From Paramecium octaurelia (taxonomy: Eukaryota > Ciliophora > Oligohymenophorea > Peniculida > Parameciidae): a stretch of 64,000 nucleotides of DNA. Below are positions 1 through 13,010 of the stretch, piece by piece (position 1 is the stretch's first letter; each line of letters begins with the position of its first letter). The notes under the pieces are model-generated. The model did not search any database, was not told where the DNA came from, and worked only from the letters and a program-made list of their open reading frames with translations. The position numbers and the translations under genes were made by a program. The stretch lies in contig CAJJDP010000048.1 in the NCBI GenBank assembly GCA_905182995.1, positions 62,001-126,000 on the forward strand. The letters run 5' to 3'.

Positions 1-24
1 TTAGACAATAAATAAATTAATAAA

Positions 25-1404
25 TCATTCTTCCTTTTATACATCACTATAAACTTCCAAGTGTTTCTATGTACGATCAGACGGATATGTAATTGATAAT
101 GCGATCATAAATGTTCCTAATACACTCAATATCAAAAACGGCAGATAAGGATCTATAGCAAATAGAGGGAAGAGCACATAAGGTGATGGAATTGACACGA
201 CTTTGCCTACAGCCATAGCCAATCCACTCCCTCTAGATCTTAGATGAAGAGGATAACTTTCACAACATATAATAAATAGAGTAGAGAACATCCCTCTAGT
301 TGCTATCTTTATTAAAAGCATTCCAAAAAATAAAATTGAAGCTTGATATATATAGAGTAACAAATTTGTTATTACTAATAAAATTGAAGCGTAAATAATG
401 ATATTGACTCTTCCACCATATTTTGGATCATCTATAAATAAGTAGATTACAAATGCAAAGACAAATTCAATCAAAAATAAATATAACATATGTTCGAATC
501 CTGAGTTTTCTTATGCAAACAAAAATGGCATCAATAAATAAATGCTTAAATTCTAAAAATTAGCCAGTATTAGTAAAGTCCATAATTAAAGTGTAATTCT
601 GAGATGCTATTTTGATAATACTCCACTTTCTTCGTTTTGGTTTTCTTTGATCATGAGATTGTTTTATCTCAATTACCAAGCAATTAATCCATCCTTTTCA
701 CTTTCATTTAATGGCTCATATTAACTATTATTTTATTTTTGGACATCCTCAATCTCTTCGAATGCTACTGTGTACTAACCTTTGTTCAAATAATATCTGA
801 TGGTCTCTTTCAAATATATCAGTGATAATATAAAGCATAGCAAAACTGGTATTCCATTAAACCTTATCAATCCTCTCCAATTTCCACTCGTATAATCATC
901 AAGAAAGAAAAAACACAATAATACTAGATAGGCTTTTCCTGCTACATACATTAATGTTAATGAAAATGCAAATCTTCCTCTATACTTGGCAACTGCAACC
1001 TCAGTAATAAACACATATCCCAATGGACTAGTTGTTCCAAACACTATGCCAAATAGTAATCGAAGGATAATAATCTCATTATACGACTCAGCAAAACTTG
1101 TATAATAGACTAGTATCACTGAAAGTCCTGCGAATATTGAAAATGATGTTTTTCTGCCGATTTTATCTGTTATATAAGCACATATGCAATTTCCTATAAC
1201 TACTCCTCCAAGAAAAGAAGATCCCAATGTTGCAACTTGTGTTTGAGATAGTTACCATTCTTTTTGCAATATAGCCATCAAAATGGACATAAAAACGTAT
1301 TCAACACCATCACAAAACTCTATTAATCCTATGATGCTAACTGTTCTAAGTTAGTATATCCCTGACCCTATCTTCTCTTCCAATATTTGATCAAATGAAA
1401 TCAT
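25..1404 (-). CDS. MFS transporter, SV2/organic-cation type
   Basis: Single exon of 460 codons with TAA/TAG read as Gln, ending at a TGA. The protein has many hydrophobic helices. Near residue 75 is an MFS loop 2-3 signature (AYITDKIGRKTS), and around residues 90-150 the family pattern RLLFGIVFG...PLGYVFITEVAVAKYRGR is seen in pieces. A long Q/N/E-rich cytoplasmic loop lies between helices 6 and 7 (about nt 530-775). The second half has an SYPLHLRSRGSG segment, typical of SV2-like and organic solute carriers. It should be a plasma or vesicle membrane solute transporter; the substrate cannot be told. The start is the first ATG after the upstream gap, and the frame is open without an intron. 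Family is confident; subfamily is an inference. Confidence 0.88.
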
Positions 1405-1469
1405 ATTAAGATATATAATTTGATCTAAGAATTTATATATATATAATAATAAGTAAAAGTATTTCGAAA

Positions 1470-2710
1470 TCATTTTTTCTTAATTGTTTTCATCTAAGCT
1501 GCCTTTGTAGGTTTCAGATATCGTCTACTTATAGTCTAATTGAATTGATTCGTTGATGATTAAGTTTATTCTAGCATCTAAAGTGCTTTGTACTCATTAA
1601 CAAAAATGTAGAGTAACTCCAATTTGCTCATTCCTTCGTATGGAAGTGCAAGTTCTTATTTATTGAGTGAAAGTAAGAAGTCAAGTGATTAACTCATTCC
1701 AGATTGTTCTGGATATCCTTACATCAATATTTACATAAGTTCTTCTAAATGTGAGCGTATGATGGCTTTGCATTCTTATTTTTCTTAACTTTGATAGTAT
1801 TGATTTTTGGCTAGTCGAATCCCATTTAAAACGGTTTACACATTTGGTAATGCTTTGGATGACATTTAAACATATTAATCTTGTTTAATAGGGTATGCTT
1901 CCACTGATACATCACATTATTCTATGGAACTATTTAATAGGGGATTATTAAGTTCCTTCTTTTTTGCAATAATAACATTTTTAACTAATTCAGCCATCGT
2001 ATGCTCATCGACTTAACCAGCAGCTATATTCAAGAGACAATCAAAATCAATTTTAGTTACGACTTGCTATGAATTTGGTTCTTCTTTGAAGAGAAAGGAT
2101 TCATCATTTGCTTATAGATCATCAGCAGTTTGTCCAATTTAATAGATGTCTTTGATGGATTTAGGCAGTTTAATGCCTGTAGTTTAATCAGGTAGTGGTC
2201 TTTTATTGATTGCTTTGAAATCATAGTCATTTGAATCAATCTGTTTGATTTCTTTTTTAGGAGCTGAATTTTGCTATTTCTTTTCTGTTAATTGATTTTG
2301 TTTGTTTTATTATCTCAATTGATTAAGAAAGTGATTAGGTTGTTTTTTAAGAGTTAGAAAATTCTCAGATCTTTTGATTGCTTTGTCTAACTAGTTATGT
2401 AATTAGTGCGAAAGATTCACATTATTGATTTCAGGTTTGCTAACTATATTCAATTAAATTAATGGTTGTATCAGTGGTTTCGCCATAAGATCTAAGTATT
2501 TAAATTGATTTTACACATATCTTTATCAAAATCAGTTTAGTAAGGACGAACAACAGGAATCATCTTATCTTCAATTTGTGATTAATCCTTAAGTTCTACA
2601 TCATTGGAGATAGTTAGCTTCTATCGTTCTATTTGTTAAATCGAATTATTTTGGTAGATGTTCGATTTAGAGAAGAATTGTTATAACTTGTGCATTCGAA
2701 GATCGTTCAT
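1470..2710 (-). CDS. unknown Q/N-rich protein
   Basis: Two exons, with one 23-nt intron at 2492-2514 (GTA...TAG in the gene's sense), giving 406 codons. No family was recognised. The protein is hydrophilic and rich in Gln, Asn, Lys and Ser, with a disordered middle (about residues 60-160). A more ordered, helical C-terminal half contains segments such as DFDCLLNIAAGQVDEHTM and KAIIRSHLEELMQILMQGYP, and the tail is basic (TKAAQMKTIKKK). No signal peptide or membrane segment is visible. It starts only 27 nt from the start of the divergent METTL13-type gene, so the two probably share a promoter. Confidence 0.75.
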
Positions 2711-2737
2711 TTATTATTAAATTAATTTTTGTGGTAA
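2711..2737. promoter_or_regulatory. ultra-short bidirectional promoter region
   Basis: The 27 nt between the start codons of two divergent genes. It is AT-rich with no recognisable element. If the methyltransferase starts at its second in-frame ATG (2774), the gap is 63 nt. Core promoter and both 5' UTRs must fit here or overlap coding sequence. This is an inference from gene spacing. Confidence 0.35.
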
Positions 2738-4845
2738 ATGCAAGGAGTATTGCCTACATAATGTCGAGATTTTATGAATAAACAGTATTGGTAAAGATTC
2801 TTCAAAAAGATTAAGAAAGAGGGTCAATAGAATGAATTCTTTGAGTGGTATGGCAATTATGATAGCTACAACCATTTGTTTAAAAAATATATCAAAATGG
2901 AAGACAGTGTATTCCATGCAGGTTGTGGTAAATCACTATTATCTGAATAACTCTATGACAATGGCATTTGCAAAAATATAACAAATGTTGATTATGAAAA
3001 AATTGTAAAAATTGATTACTTAACCTTATTAGTCTTTAGATTAGATGCGCAAGAGATCTGAGAATAAGAGACCAGAAATGACATTTTAATGCATGTCCTT
3101 GACTGTAGAAATCAATATTCAATCTGAATAATTCGATGTTATTCTAGACAAGGGAACTCTTGATGCTATATTTCCAGATGAAGAAACACCTTAAGTTAAT
3201 GCTTATCTAGCAAATATGCTCAGAATATTAAAGAAGAACGGCAAATTCATCATTATATCTCTATTACAAGATCATATTCTAAAAACTCTATTGTAATTGT
3301 AAGTCAATATCCAAATTTATGAATGTGTAATTGAGAAAAGTAAACTTTATCCATTTTTTATCGTTATTGATAAAAGTGAGCAAAAGTCAATTTAATTCTA
3401 CTAATTACAAAAGGAAGTTCAGACTCTAACCTTTAAATAGGCATAAGAAATAATAAAGAAGATATAATTACAGAATCATTTTGTTACATCAATCCATAAA
3501 CTTAGATAAAGTCAAAGCTTCACTTTAGATATTTGGGATAATAACAATAAACAAACTCCTAGATATAAATTGGATATCTATGATAACGATGACAGCAAAA
3601 TTTTATTATAGAAAACTTGTGGCTGTTTTATCGTTCCTTAAGGAAGAGAGTAATCTTTCTTATTTGGAACTGAATAAGGACACAAAGAATTAATAAAATA
3701 AATGAAAATGTCAAGATGTGTAATAGCACGTATGAATCCAGGACACAAATTCAACAATATGAAATAAGTGTAACAGGAATTGTCTGAACCTATGAAATAA
3801 TTAATACCGAAGGGTTGCACTAATATTCCTTGTCCATTTTTAACAGATGGGGATGAAATTGGAGAAAAGAATATAATATTTGAAGCTGATGATTGCATAG
3901 TAGAAGAACTAAATATTGATGATATTAAATATAGGAGACTCATAATTAAGAGTGCTTTGGATTTGATTTAGAGTGAAGCCAAAATAATCAACAATAAAGT
4001 GGATAATTCATATCTAGATTTCGAAGCATATGTTGCAATAGTTGCAGGATTAGCATTTAATAAAGCAAAGGAAGTGCTTATATTGGGAGGAGGTGTTGGT
4101 TTATTGAGCAGATTCATTAATGAACATTTTGGAGTCAAGGTTACCAATATCGAATTAAGTGATGATATCGTGAATATTGCAAAAACATTCTTTGATTTCA
4201 AAAATACAGAGTCAGAGACTTTAGTATGTTGTGATGCACTTGATTATGTAGATTAAACTCTAGAATGCCATCAATATGACACCATCATTGTTGATATAAA
4301 TGGTAATCTATATTTCTTATTTTTTAGCATCTCAAGCCAATTAATTATCACCACCTAAATAGTTCTTGTCTGCTGAATTTCTTAATAAACTTAGGACATT
4401 ACTTACACCTTAAGGAATCATTATAATCAATGTTTTGGATTCTCAAAAAGAATTAACCCAATTACCTTGGGATCTTTATTATTCTAGGAAGTGTGAGAAC
4501 GAAATTAATGAGATATTCTATTTAATCAATGCATAGAAGGAAAAGAAGGAATTAGATGGAAAAGAGATTGATGTTATAGACAAGGGTCTCTTAGATGCAA
4601 TTACTCAGTAATTGAAGGACTCTAGAGTCAACTTCTCTAAAGGAAAATGGGATAATTCAATGAACTTGGCTACTGAAATAGATAACATTAAGCTTAAACA
4701 TCCAGTTTTTAAGACTTAAGCATTTTAGACTCAGGAAGCATTACTTGTTTAGGATGGAGAGATTATCAATAATCGTAAGGAATTTTATTAGGAAGATTTA
4801 AAGAAGGTTTAAAAGAAAAAGCACAATAGACGTAGAAAAAATTGA
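2738..4845 (+). CDS. METTL13: eEF1A lysine/N-terminal methyltransferase, METTL13 type
   Basis: Three exons, with introns at 3005-3032 (28 nt) and 4303-4327 (25 nt); 685 codons, like human METTL13. The N-terminal SAM methyltransferase domain (about residues 10-200) shows YWQRFFKKIKK, FEWYGNYDSYNHLF, a motif I HAGCGKSLLSEQLYD, and DVILDKGTLDAIFPDEE. The middle shows IVPQGREQSFLFG and YRRLIIKSALDLIQSEA. The second methyltransferase domain (from about 410) shows VLILGGGVGLLSRFINEHFG and the acidic NIELSDD after strand 2. Both domains of the family are present. In animals METTL13 methylates the eEF1A N-terminus and Lys55. The start at 2738 is preferred over 2774 because residues LPTQCRDF match the family's LP..s.eF N-terminus. 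The tail is very basic. Confidence 0.93.
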
Positions 4846-4935
4846 TTTTTTGCTATAATATATGTATTTTATTCTAGATTGTTTACGAAAGAGAATTTCT
4901 TCTCAAATTTTATTTAAATTAATAAAAGATTAAGA

Positions 4936-5948
4936 ATGGAGGAGAGCACAATAGATTGGGATAAGGTGACAGCAATGGACAAGTAAGATATTTGATATCA
5001 TTCAAGTGAGACCCTTCTTCATTTCGCAAATGACCTATATGAAGCTCTTCATCTCGAATAAGCTAAATCTGCATATCAGGTGTACCTCAAAAGAAACCCC
5101 AAAAACATTGAAGCATTAGATCAATACACGGATTGTTTGGAATAGATGGGTCTAGTGGAGGAACTGTAACAAGCACTCACTCCATACTTAAATTAATAAG
5201 ACTTAATCACGTACGTCCACAAATTAAATTAACTAGTTCGTATGAACATTGTTACAAATTATTGTTTAAATATGCGCAGACTCAATAAGGAAAGCAGGCC
5301 ATTTAGATATATGAGTATGGAATTTAGCTGGCCTTACAGAGGAATGCATCTAAGAGGGATATAGGCGATGCTTTTGCTGCCATAGCTGAAGTTTATTAAA
5401 CTGATTTATTATAATTCAAAGAATCAGAATAAACTTGTATCGATGCAATAAATAATGCTTTCAAATATGATCCTTTGAATTTAGATGCATTTCTACAATT
5501 GGCTAATTTTCATCTCAATAAAGAAGATGAAGAGGCTGCCAAAAAAGACTTAAGAGTTATATATGAAAAGCTGGAGGTCGAGATGGAAGAATATGATGAG
5601 GACTTTATATTACAAGTTGGTAAATTATTAGTGGAAGTGGAACTATTTGACTAATCAATTAAAATATTGAGAATGCTAGTAGATAGAAATGCTGAAGATC
5701 CAGAAAGTTTATATATGTTGGCTTTTGCATTGTGGAAGGCCTAGAAATATGAGGAGAGCTAAAAATTAGTGAATGGAATTCTTCAATTGCCTGATGCTAA
5801 GGAAGATTAAGTATATGATAATAATTAATAAAATAAGGAAATTTGGACAGCTACATTAGAATTAAAGGATCAATTGGAAAAAGAAACATGGATGGATGTT
5901 GAAGATGAGGAACAAAATGAATTGTAAAAATTGTAACAACTTGAATGA
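4936..5948 (+). CDS. TPR protein, Acl4-like (ribosomal protein L4 chaperone family?)
   Basis: Three exons with introns at 4983-5006 (24 nt) and 5211-5236 (26 nt); 321 codons. The protein is built of helical TPR-like repeats: residues 20-55 (ETLLHFANDLYEALHLEQAK...) and several units from 110 to 280 such as FKYDPLNLDAFLQLANFHL and ESLYMLAFALWKAQKYEES. It ends in a very acidic tail with MDVEDEEQNELQ. This order, TPRs followed by a W-x-D/V acidic end, resembles the fungal Acl4/UPF0661 family that escorts ribosomal protein uL4 into the nucleus. TPR is confident; the Acl4 assignment is tentative because TPRs are promiscuous. It follows the METTL13 gene in the same direction with a 90-nt gap. Confidence 0.8.
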
Positions 5949-6216
5949 TTTTATTTTTTATTAATGTTTTATAGTATAATATTAATTTTTATAATAATTA
6001 ATTTTCAGGAGCTAAATTAAATTAAATATTAATATTAAATAATCATATAAAAATAATTTAACAATTTTAATTTAATCATTAATAATCCATACTTTGAGTT
6101 ATACAATTATTTAAACCATCTTAATATCAGAATTTAGAATATTCAGTTCGTAGCATTATCCCTACCCCGTACTTATAAAAGCCTCCCCCATTCATTAAAA
6201 TTGGCTTATTTATAAA

Positions 6217-7770
6217 ATGATTTAAGACACTTCCAAAGACACTATACAATGCACTTATAAAAGAGGTCTGGCATAATAACAAGCACCTACACCTCACTCT
6301 CACTCCCAGTTTGTACCATTCAAAAAGATATACAGTGATGCTCTAGATGCAATTGGCCATACTCCAATGATTCGTTTAAACAAAATTCCAAAAGAATTTG
6401 GTTTGAAATGTGAAGTGTTGGTGAAGTGTGAGTTTGTTAATGTAGCTGGATCGATCAAAGATAGAATAGGAGTGAGAATGATAGTTGATGCAGAAAAACA
6501 AGGAAGACTTGGACCAGGAAAGTCAATAGTCGAAGCCACTTCTGGGAACACAGGAGTAGGATTGGCATTGGCATGCGCTGTTAAAGGATATCCTCTATAC
6601 ATAACTATGCCTGAAAAGATGTCTTAGGAGAAGTAGGATGTTTTAACAGGACTTGGAGCTAAGGTGATTAGAACACCAACAGAAGCAGCCTGGTATGAAC
6701 CTGAGTCACTAATCTAAGTGGCTAAAAGGATGGCAGCTGAGAATCCAGACATTATCCTCTTAGATCAATATTCAAATCCATCAAATCCCTTAGCTCATTA
6801 TGAAGGAACAGCAGAAGAAATTCTATGGGCCTGTGATGATAAGTTAGACGCTATTGTTATGTCAACAGGTACAGGAGGAACAGTCACAGGAGTAGGTAGA
6901 AAAATTCATGAGAGAGTCCCTGAATGTAAGGTCATTGCCGTAGATCCTTATGGTTCAGATCTAGCACTGCCTCCAGAGATTAATAAGACGGATATCAAAT
7001 CCTATAAGGTTGAAGGCATTGGTTATGATTTTATACCAAAAGCTCTTGATAGAGTAATTTTTTATTTAATTTTTCAATAGACAGAAGTTGATTGTTGGAT
7101 CAAGTCCAATGACAAAGATAGTTTAAACATGGCTCGCAGATTGATGGCTGTAGAAGGTCTACTTTGTGGAGGTTCTTCTGGAGCTAATGTTTGGGGAGCT
7201 CTTGAATGGGCTAAATCACAAAATTTTACAGAATAGTAAAGGGTAAACTCATGAATTAAATTGTAGATTGTGATCATATTACCAGACAATATCAGAAATT
7301 ATATGACTAAACACTTAAATAAAACTTGGATGATAGAGAATAGATTGATGTCTTATGACGAATTGAAAGAGCCAGATCATCCATTAGCTGGTAAACCAAT
7401 ATCTGAACTTAATCTTCCTGAGATCACTCTATTGAGTGTTGAGACCACTACCATAGGCGAATGTTTGGATTACTTAAGAACATACCCTGCTGTGCCATTA
7501 TCAAAAGATGGAATATTATATTCTGTTGTATTTTAGAAGAAATTATTGGCTGGAATGGTTGATAAGAAATTAAATAATGTAATTACTTATTTCTATTAAA
7601 TTTAGAGAGATTTGGTCAAAAAAGTGCAATCCAAAGATTTTGTTGTTGTTCCTAATTCATTAGACTAAAATCAATTAGAAAGGATTGTTGAAAGACATGA
7701 GGTAGTTTTCGTAGAAGATGGTGAAAAACTGAGATATGTTACTCCTAGGGAATTTTTATAGATATTTTGA
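6217..7770 (+). CDS. CBS: cystathionine beta-synthase
   Basis: Pyridoxal-phosphate enzyme of transsulfuration (serine + homocysteine to cystathionine). Introns at 7054-7080 and 7243-7266 are required. A third in-frame GTA...TAG stretch at 7579-7605 is probable, giving 491 or 500 residues. Fold-type II core: [14 protein letters not shown], the PLP lysine in AGSIKDRIG, the substrate loop [43 protein letters not shown], the phosphate loop [10 protein letters not shown], and [17 protein letters not shown]-terminal region (about 390-490) corresponds to the CBS-pair regulatory domain. The N-terminus is about 40 residues of Q/H/P-rich sequence; the haem-binding Cys...His arrangement of animal CBS is not evident, so it may be haem-free as in yeast. 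Start is the first ATG in the open frame. Confidence 0.95.
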
Positions 7771-7866
7771 AATAAAACTATTTTATATTCAGAACATTAA
7801 ATTTATAAAAGTGAAATGTAGATTTCGAAATTTATTAATAACAATAATAATGATTCAGTTATTTAT

Positions 7867-10825
7867 TCAATAATTAATTGTACATTATATTTGTTCTTTA
7901 GTTCCATTTTAATCTGTTTCATATACTCCATTTTTAATTTTATTAATTGTATAATTATTATTAGCCATCTGTTGCTCGAATATCAATTCGTAAATTTGTC
8001 TGTAATCTGTGACAAAGTATAAGTTTAGGCCTTTGATGAGTTGTTGTGGTAAATTTAATGCATCCCCTAAATTAGCATATGGAAGAATGATGTCAACAAT
8101 ATCCAGAGTCTTTGCAGCAATCAATTTTTGTTATAGTCCACCTATTAATTAAAGTATTAAATACCTATTTTACAAACTTATCCATTTAATGATATTTCTC
8201 CTGTCATCCCTAAGTTACTGGGCACAACAACATTCATAACTAAACTTAATAAAGCTGTTGTAATAGCAGTTCCTGCAGAAGGACCATCTTTTGGAGTGGC
8301 TCCTTCTGTGAAATGCATATGAATTGCAGAGTTCTATAATTTTAGTTTTAGTTCTTCATTCAAGAATTTAAATGCATTTATCTTGGCTAGCTTAAGAGAC
8401 TCTTATAAAACTAATTTGATATTTCCTGAGGCTTATATTGAACCCTTCTTTTCTGTTTCACTCAAATCAAAACAACTTTCAACAGTTAAAACATGTCCAA
8501 TCATTCCGCCTACTGTCAAAATGTTGACTTGTCCAGGTGGAAATTTCTTAATGGATCTTTGTTCTAATTGGATATCAAAAACAGGAGGACCTAAATATTA
8601 AGATATCAATTCTAAGTTTTGATCCTTAGTTAAGTCTAAACTTTAACTTGTAGGATCAAAAATGATTTGATTTAATTCATCAACTTTATCACAGAGATTA
8701 GGATTGGCAGCTAATAGATTAGTAGCATGTTTCCTTGCAATCTTTTCTAAGCATCTCTTTAATTCTCTGACTCCACTTTCTTAGTAGCACCAGGCTTTAA
8801 TGATTTTGGTCAAGGCTTATTCGTCATATTTAATCATTTAGGATTAGATACCATTTGATTCTATGCTTTTATTAACCAAGAAGTTGGTGGCTATTTGTAA
8901 TTTCTCTTCTTAAATATAAGCCTAGATATCAATAGTTTCTAATCTATTTTTAAGTGGTTCTAACATTTAAAGTGTGTCATTAGATGTGAGAATAAAAATA
9001 ACATGTGAAAAATCTACACTGATATCCATGTAATGATCGGTGAAATTGTGATTCTCCTCAGGATTCAAGATTTCCAATAAGGTATAATAAGGATCAGCAC
9101 CGCCTGAATGATGTTTCGATACCTTATCCAATTCATCGAGTATGAACACAGGATTCATAGTATTAGATTTGATTAATTCTCTGATAAACACTCCAGGCAT
9201 TGAGTCTACGTAAGTACGTTTGTGTCCCTTGAAGAAAGTTGGATCTGCAACTCCAGCACATGAAATGAATCTTGAAGTTCTCTTTAAGGATTTGGCAATG
9301 CTCTTGGCTATTGATGTCTTTCCAGTTCCTGGGGGACCATTTAGCAATAGAATAAACCCTTTAGCTTTAGAACCTGCATTCTTTAATTTGTTGACTGATA
9401 TCATTTCAATAATTCTTTCTTTGACTTTCTCTAAGCCTTCTATTTCTTTGTCAAGAACATCCTTTGCAAATTATATATCCCATTGAACAGGCTACTTACA
9501 TTTGAATAGATTACTGTAAATTTTTGAAACGGAATACTAAAGACTTCATCCAAATAGGAATTGATTTTATGAAATTCTGAGCTCTGTTTTTCTAATAAAC
9601 TGAATCTTTCGATTTCTCGTTTAACTTTTTCTCTTGAGGATTCATCAGTAATTAATGATAATTTATCGTAGTACTTTTTTACTAATGATGATTACTTTAA
9701 ATTAATTGTAGAAACATGTACCTTATCACCACCAAGTTATTAGGATCCAGCAGTCCCTCCTTATTATTAAGATTGAGAAGCGTCCTTCAAATAGTTTTAT
9801 CGAATGTATTCAGTTGCTAATTTGGCTAGAGTTTATTGATGTAACTTCAATAGAGAGGAGTCTGCCTCCTTGAAATGCTTGTTCACTAGATCAAGTACTC
9901 CTGAAATATTCTCCAACTGTTTCCTAAGAATGAAGAGTCTATCAATGTATGTTTGACTCTCCAATAATTGTTAAACAAAATTGGATGTATTCATTTTCAG
10001 GTTGTTTGTGAATAATTTGGAGAGACCCGCGGCAATTTAGAACACTAATTCGTCAACCTAATTGGGAGTGAGTTTTTCACTAGAATCCAATAGGGAATAC
10101 TTAACTTCTGATAATACTTCAACTCTATCATATTAGGCTAATTTCCTTATTTATTGTACAAGTGAACTCACCATACGAATTTCGTGTTGGATATCGATTA
10201 TTTATTCTGCTTATGTTAATGGTCTATCTTTATACGGTACTCCTTGAGCAAATATTCCGTCGGGTGTCATTTCTATTTTAGTTATTTTGAATCGATAATT
10301 TTTCTAAATATTTTAGTCTCATACTTGTTTTGATATTATATCTAAATTAAATGTGTTGCTTATTGGATCATTAATCAAAATGTTACCATTCGCATCTCGT
10401 TATTCTAAGAGTTTTAATTCGGCATTTAAATTTTTTTCGACTGATTTACTCAAAGCTATGCCAATAGTGAAAATCTCTCCGTTGTCAGGGGAAATAATGG
10501 AGTATAGGAGTGGCTTGGTGATTCGTTTCAAATTTCCGATTTTGATCTGACAATTCATGGGATTATTGGGAAAGATCGGCTGAATTGAACTAAAGAGACA
10601 GAAATCAGTGGGCTCTACTTTAGAATCTATTTCACTCTAATCTGCCTTATAATTCTGCAAGGGAATGGTTTTGAGTTTGCTATTTAAGAAATGGTTTGAA
10701 TCTAAACAATTGGTACAATTCATACTTGCACTGTATTTAAACATTGACTTTTAACCCAAAGCAGGTGTAACTCGTGACAGCCAAAGTTGAGGACGCCTAA
10801 ATAAGATCTTGCTTAAACTTCTCAT
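7867..10825 (-). CDS. LONP1: mitochondrial Lon protease
   Basis: ATP-dependent serine protease of the mitochondrial matrix. Four exons; introns at 8142-8164, 9492-9514 and 10304-10324; 964 codons, close to LONP1 length. The first ~35 residues ([18 protein letters not shown]...) are a typical mitochondrial presequence. A Lon N-terminal domain and coiled region follow. The AAA+ domain shows Walker [19 protein letters not shown], the [26 protein letters not shown] stretch, Walker [12 protein letters not shown] and sensor [10 protein letters not shown]. The protease domain shows [19 protein letters not shown] with the catalytic Ser, then MTGEISLNG and, across the 23-nt intron, the catalytic Lys in GGLQQKLIAAK. 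All catalytic residues are present. The gene diverges from the CTD-type phosphatase gene. Confidence 0.96.
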
Positions 10826-11018
10826 TAAATATTATTTTAATTAAGTGTTGTGTTGTGCTTAAACAAAATGTATAAAAATCACATTCTGCTTATTAATTAT
10901 TTATCTTAACGGGGGGAACTTGATCCGTTTAAAGCATTTATATATATATATAAAATAAAGAGCCTATAAATATATTCACAATAAATTTAGTTTGACTTTT
11001 TAATTCATAATTAAAATT

Positions 11019-12525
11019 ATGCTTAGAAACAACGGCTCTGTTGCGAATATTTAGTAAACGTAATCTACGACTTCGTTGCTATAAGCATTGGTCAACTCAA
11101 GACCTAAATCGTCTTAAAAACGAATCCCGTCTGCCAAAAATACGATAGTGTAATAAAAAAATATCCAACGATGTGATCCTAAATTGTCATTGCCAGAACC
11201 TCCAAAATCAACTCGCACTCTTGACAGCGATAAAAAATAATAACCACAGCAATAAAAGAAACTTACACTAATACAAAGAACCATGTAAAATAAACTCCAA
11301 GAACGCTAACGAATCAATAGTTCAGGATAAAAAGAAGTACTAAAAGAAAAAGAAGAGTCACAGCAAACTATTCCTGACATTGAAATTCCCAAACAAGTGA
11401 CTATATTTGCACTCTCAGAATAAGATTAAAACACTTCTGAGCCAAAAACTTCAACCCCATTAATGTCTCCTCCAATATCCGCTCCTTTGTCTAAATATGT
11501 CATGCGTCTCTCCAAGGGTGCTAATATCATACCCAAAAGATAGTAAGATCGGAAAAGGATGAACAGTCCGATCAGAAGAGCTACTAAAGAAAATATTTAT
11601 ACTCCTACTCTTACTATGAGTAGAGAGACCAAAATGAAAATGAGGAGTGTCTCTCCAGATAGGAGATTAATGCCTAAACAAAGCTTAGGACCTCAGTCAC
11701 CCTACAATGATTTCGAATACTATATGAGCTTCTTGAGATATTTTAATAACAAATAATCGAAGAATGAAATCAAATAACTATTTAACCAAAAAACTAATTA
11801 GTACTTTTTAGACATTTACTAAGATCATTTTTAGCAAAGCTATCATGCACTTCAATATTGCAAGGATATTGTAAAGCCCTCTTTAAATGCCATTTCTAAT
11901 AAAATTGTCAATTTACCAGATAATAAATGTAATTACTTAAATTTATGTAGTCAAAAAAACTATCGTTTTTGATTTAGATGAAACTTTAATTCATTGCTAA
12001 GAATCTAACGATGATCCCTCAGATATAGTGTTAACCATTAAATTTCCCACCGGAGAAACTGTTCAAGCTGGAATCAACCTTCGACCATATTGTAGGGAAA
12101 TGTTAGCCATACTGAGTCAAAAGTATGAAATCATAGTATTTACTGCCTCACATGAATGTTATGCTCAGAAAGTCATCAATTACATAGACCCAGACAAAAA
12201 ATGGATTCATCATAGATTTTTTAGGGAAAGTTGTGTTGTTGTGGATGATGGTCTCCATATTAAGGATTTAAGAGTGTTGGGAAATAGAAACCTCAAAGAT
12301 CTTGTCTTAGTTGACAACGCTTCCTACTCTTTCTGTTTTTAAATAGAAAATGGTATCCCTATCATCCCTTTTTATGATAATTGTTCAGATAGGGAATTAC
12401 AATATCTGACTACTTACTTGCTTGAGTTGATGTAGGAATAGGACATCCCCTCGAAGAATTTATCAAAATTCAAAACCAATTTATATTAGGAATTAACGAT
12501 TGAGCATCTATTAAATACTATTTGA
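11019..12525 (+). CDS. CTD/SCP-type (HAD) protein phosphatase
   Basis: Two exons with an intron at 11929-11950 (22 nt); 495 codons. The first ~300 residues are low-complexity, Q/S/T/P- and Lys/Arg-rich and probably disordered. The C-terminal ~190 residues form an FCP1/SCP/Dullard (NLI-interacting factor) phosphatase. The HAD motif I FDLDETLIHC has both catalytic Asp. Further motifs are INLRPYCREMLAILS, the motif II Thr in IVFTASHECYA, HHRFFRESCVVVDDG, KDLRVLGNRNLKDLVLVDN, and GIPIIPFYDN. The family dephosphorylates phosphoserine/threonine, classically in the RNA polymerase II CTD; ciliates have many copies, so the substrate is open. Stop is 29 nt before the next gene's start. Confidence 0.92.
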
Positions 12526-12554
12526 TCTATATATTATCAACATTATATAAATTA

Positions 12555-12976
12555 ATGATTAAATTTTATATGAGTACTATAACAAAGCTTAGACCAAAAA
12601 GAAACCTCATTACGATAGTATTTTTATTCTAATTCTAGAGTGATAAAGCTGCCGAAAGAATCACAGAGCTAATGAAATAATAGAATAATCCAGCAATTGA
12701 TGCAGTCAAAATAGGAGTTAGGAAGCGAGGCTGTAATGGATTATCATACACAATGAACTATTGTTCTGGACCTGATAAATTAGATGAAGTAGTCGAAGCA
12801 AAAGGTTGTTATCTACTAAAACCCTAGGCGTGAAGGTTATCGTTGATTCCAAAGCTGTGATGGTGCTAGTAGGAACTGAAATGGATTACGTAGAAGACGA
12901 CATTAAAAGTGAGTTTGTCTTTAAGAATCCAAATCAAAAAGGCCAATGTGGTTGCGGAGAGAGTTTTCATATTTGA
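12555..12976 (+). CDS. ISCA1: iron-sulfur cluster assembly protein, IscA1/HesB type
   Basis: Small A-type Fe-S carrier, 126 codons in three exons. Introns lie at 12618-12638 (21 nt) and 12805-12827 (23 nt; this one starts GTT rather than GTA). After removal the protein reads ISDKAAERITELMKQQ, IGVRKRGCNGLSYTMNYC with the first conserved Cys, VEAKGVKVIVDSKAVMVL, VGTEMDYVEDDIKSEFVFKN and the closing pair of cysteines in QCGCGESFHI. All three cluster-binding Cys are present. The first ~25 residues (MIKFYMSTITKLRPKRN...) are basic and without acidic residues, consistent with mitochondrial import. In mitochondria ISCA1 with ISCA2 helps form [4Fe-4S] clusters. Confidence 0.95.
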
Positions 12977-13010
12977 CACTTATAATATATAAAATATTTA
13001 TAATATTATA

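Noticed and set aside
6300-6602. Minus-strand frame opposite the CBS gene
   Set aside because: It lies over the conserved PLP-enzyme core and is a shadow of it.
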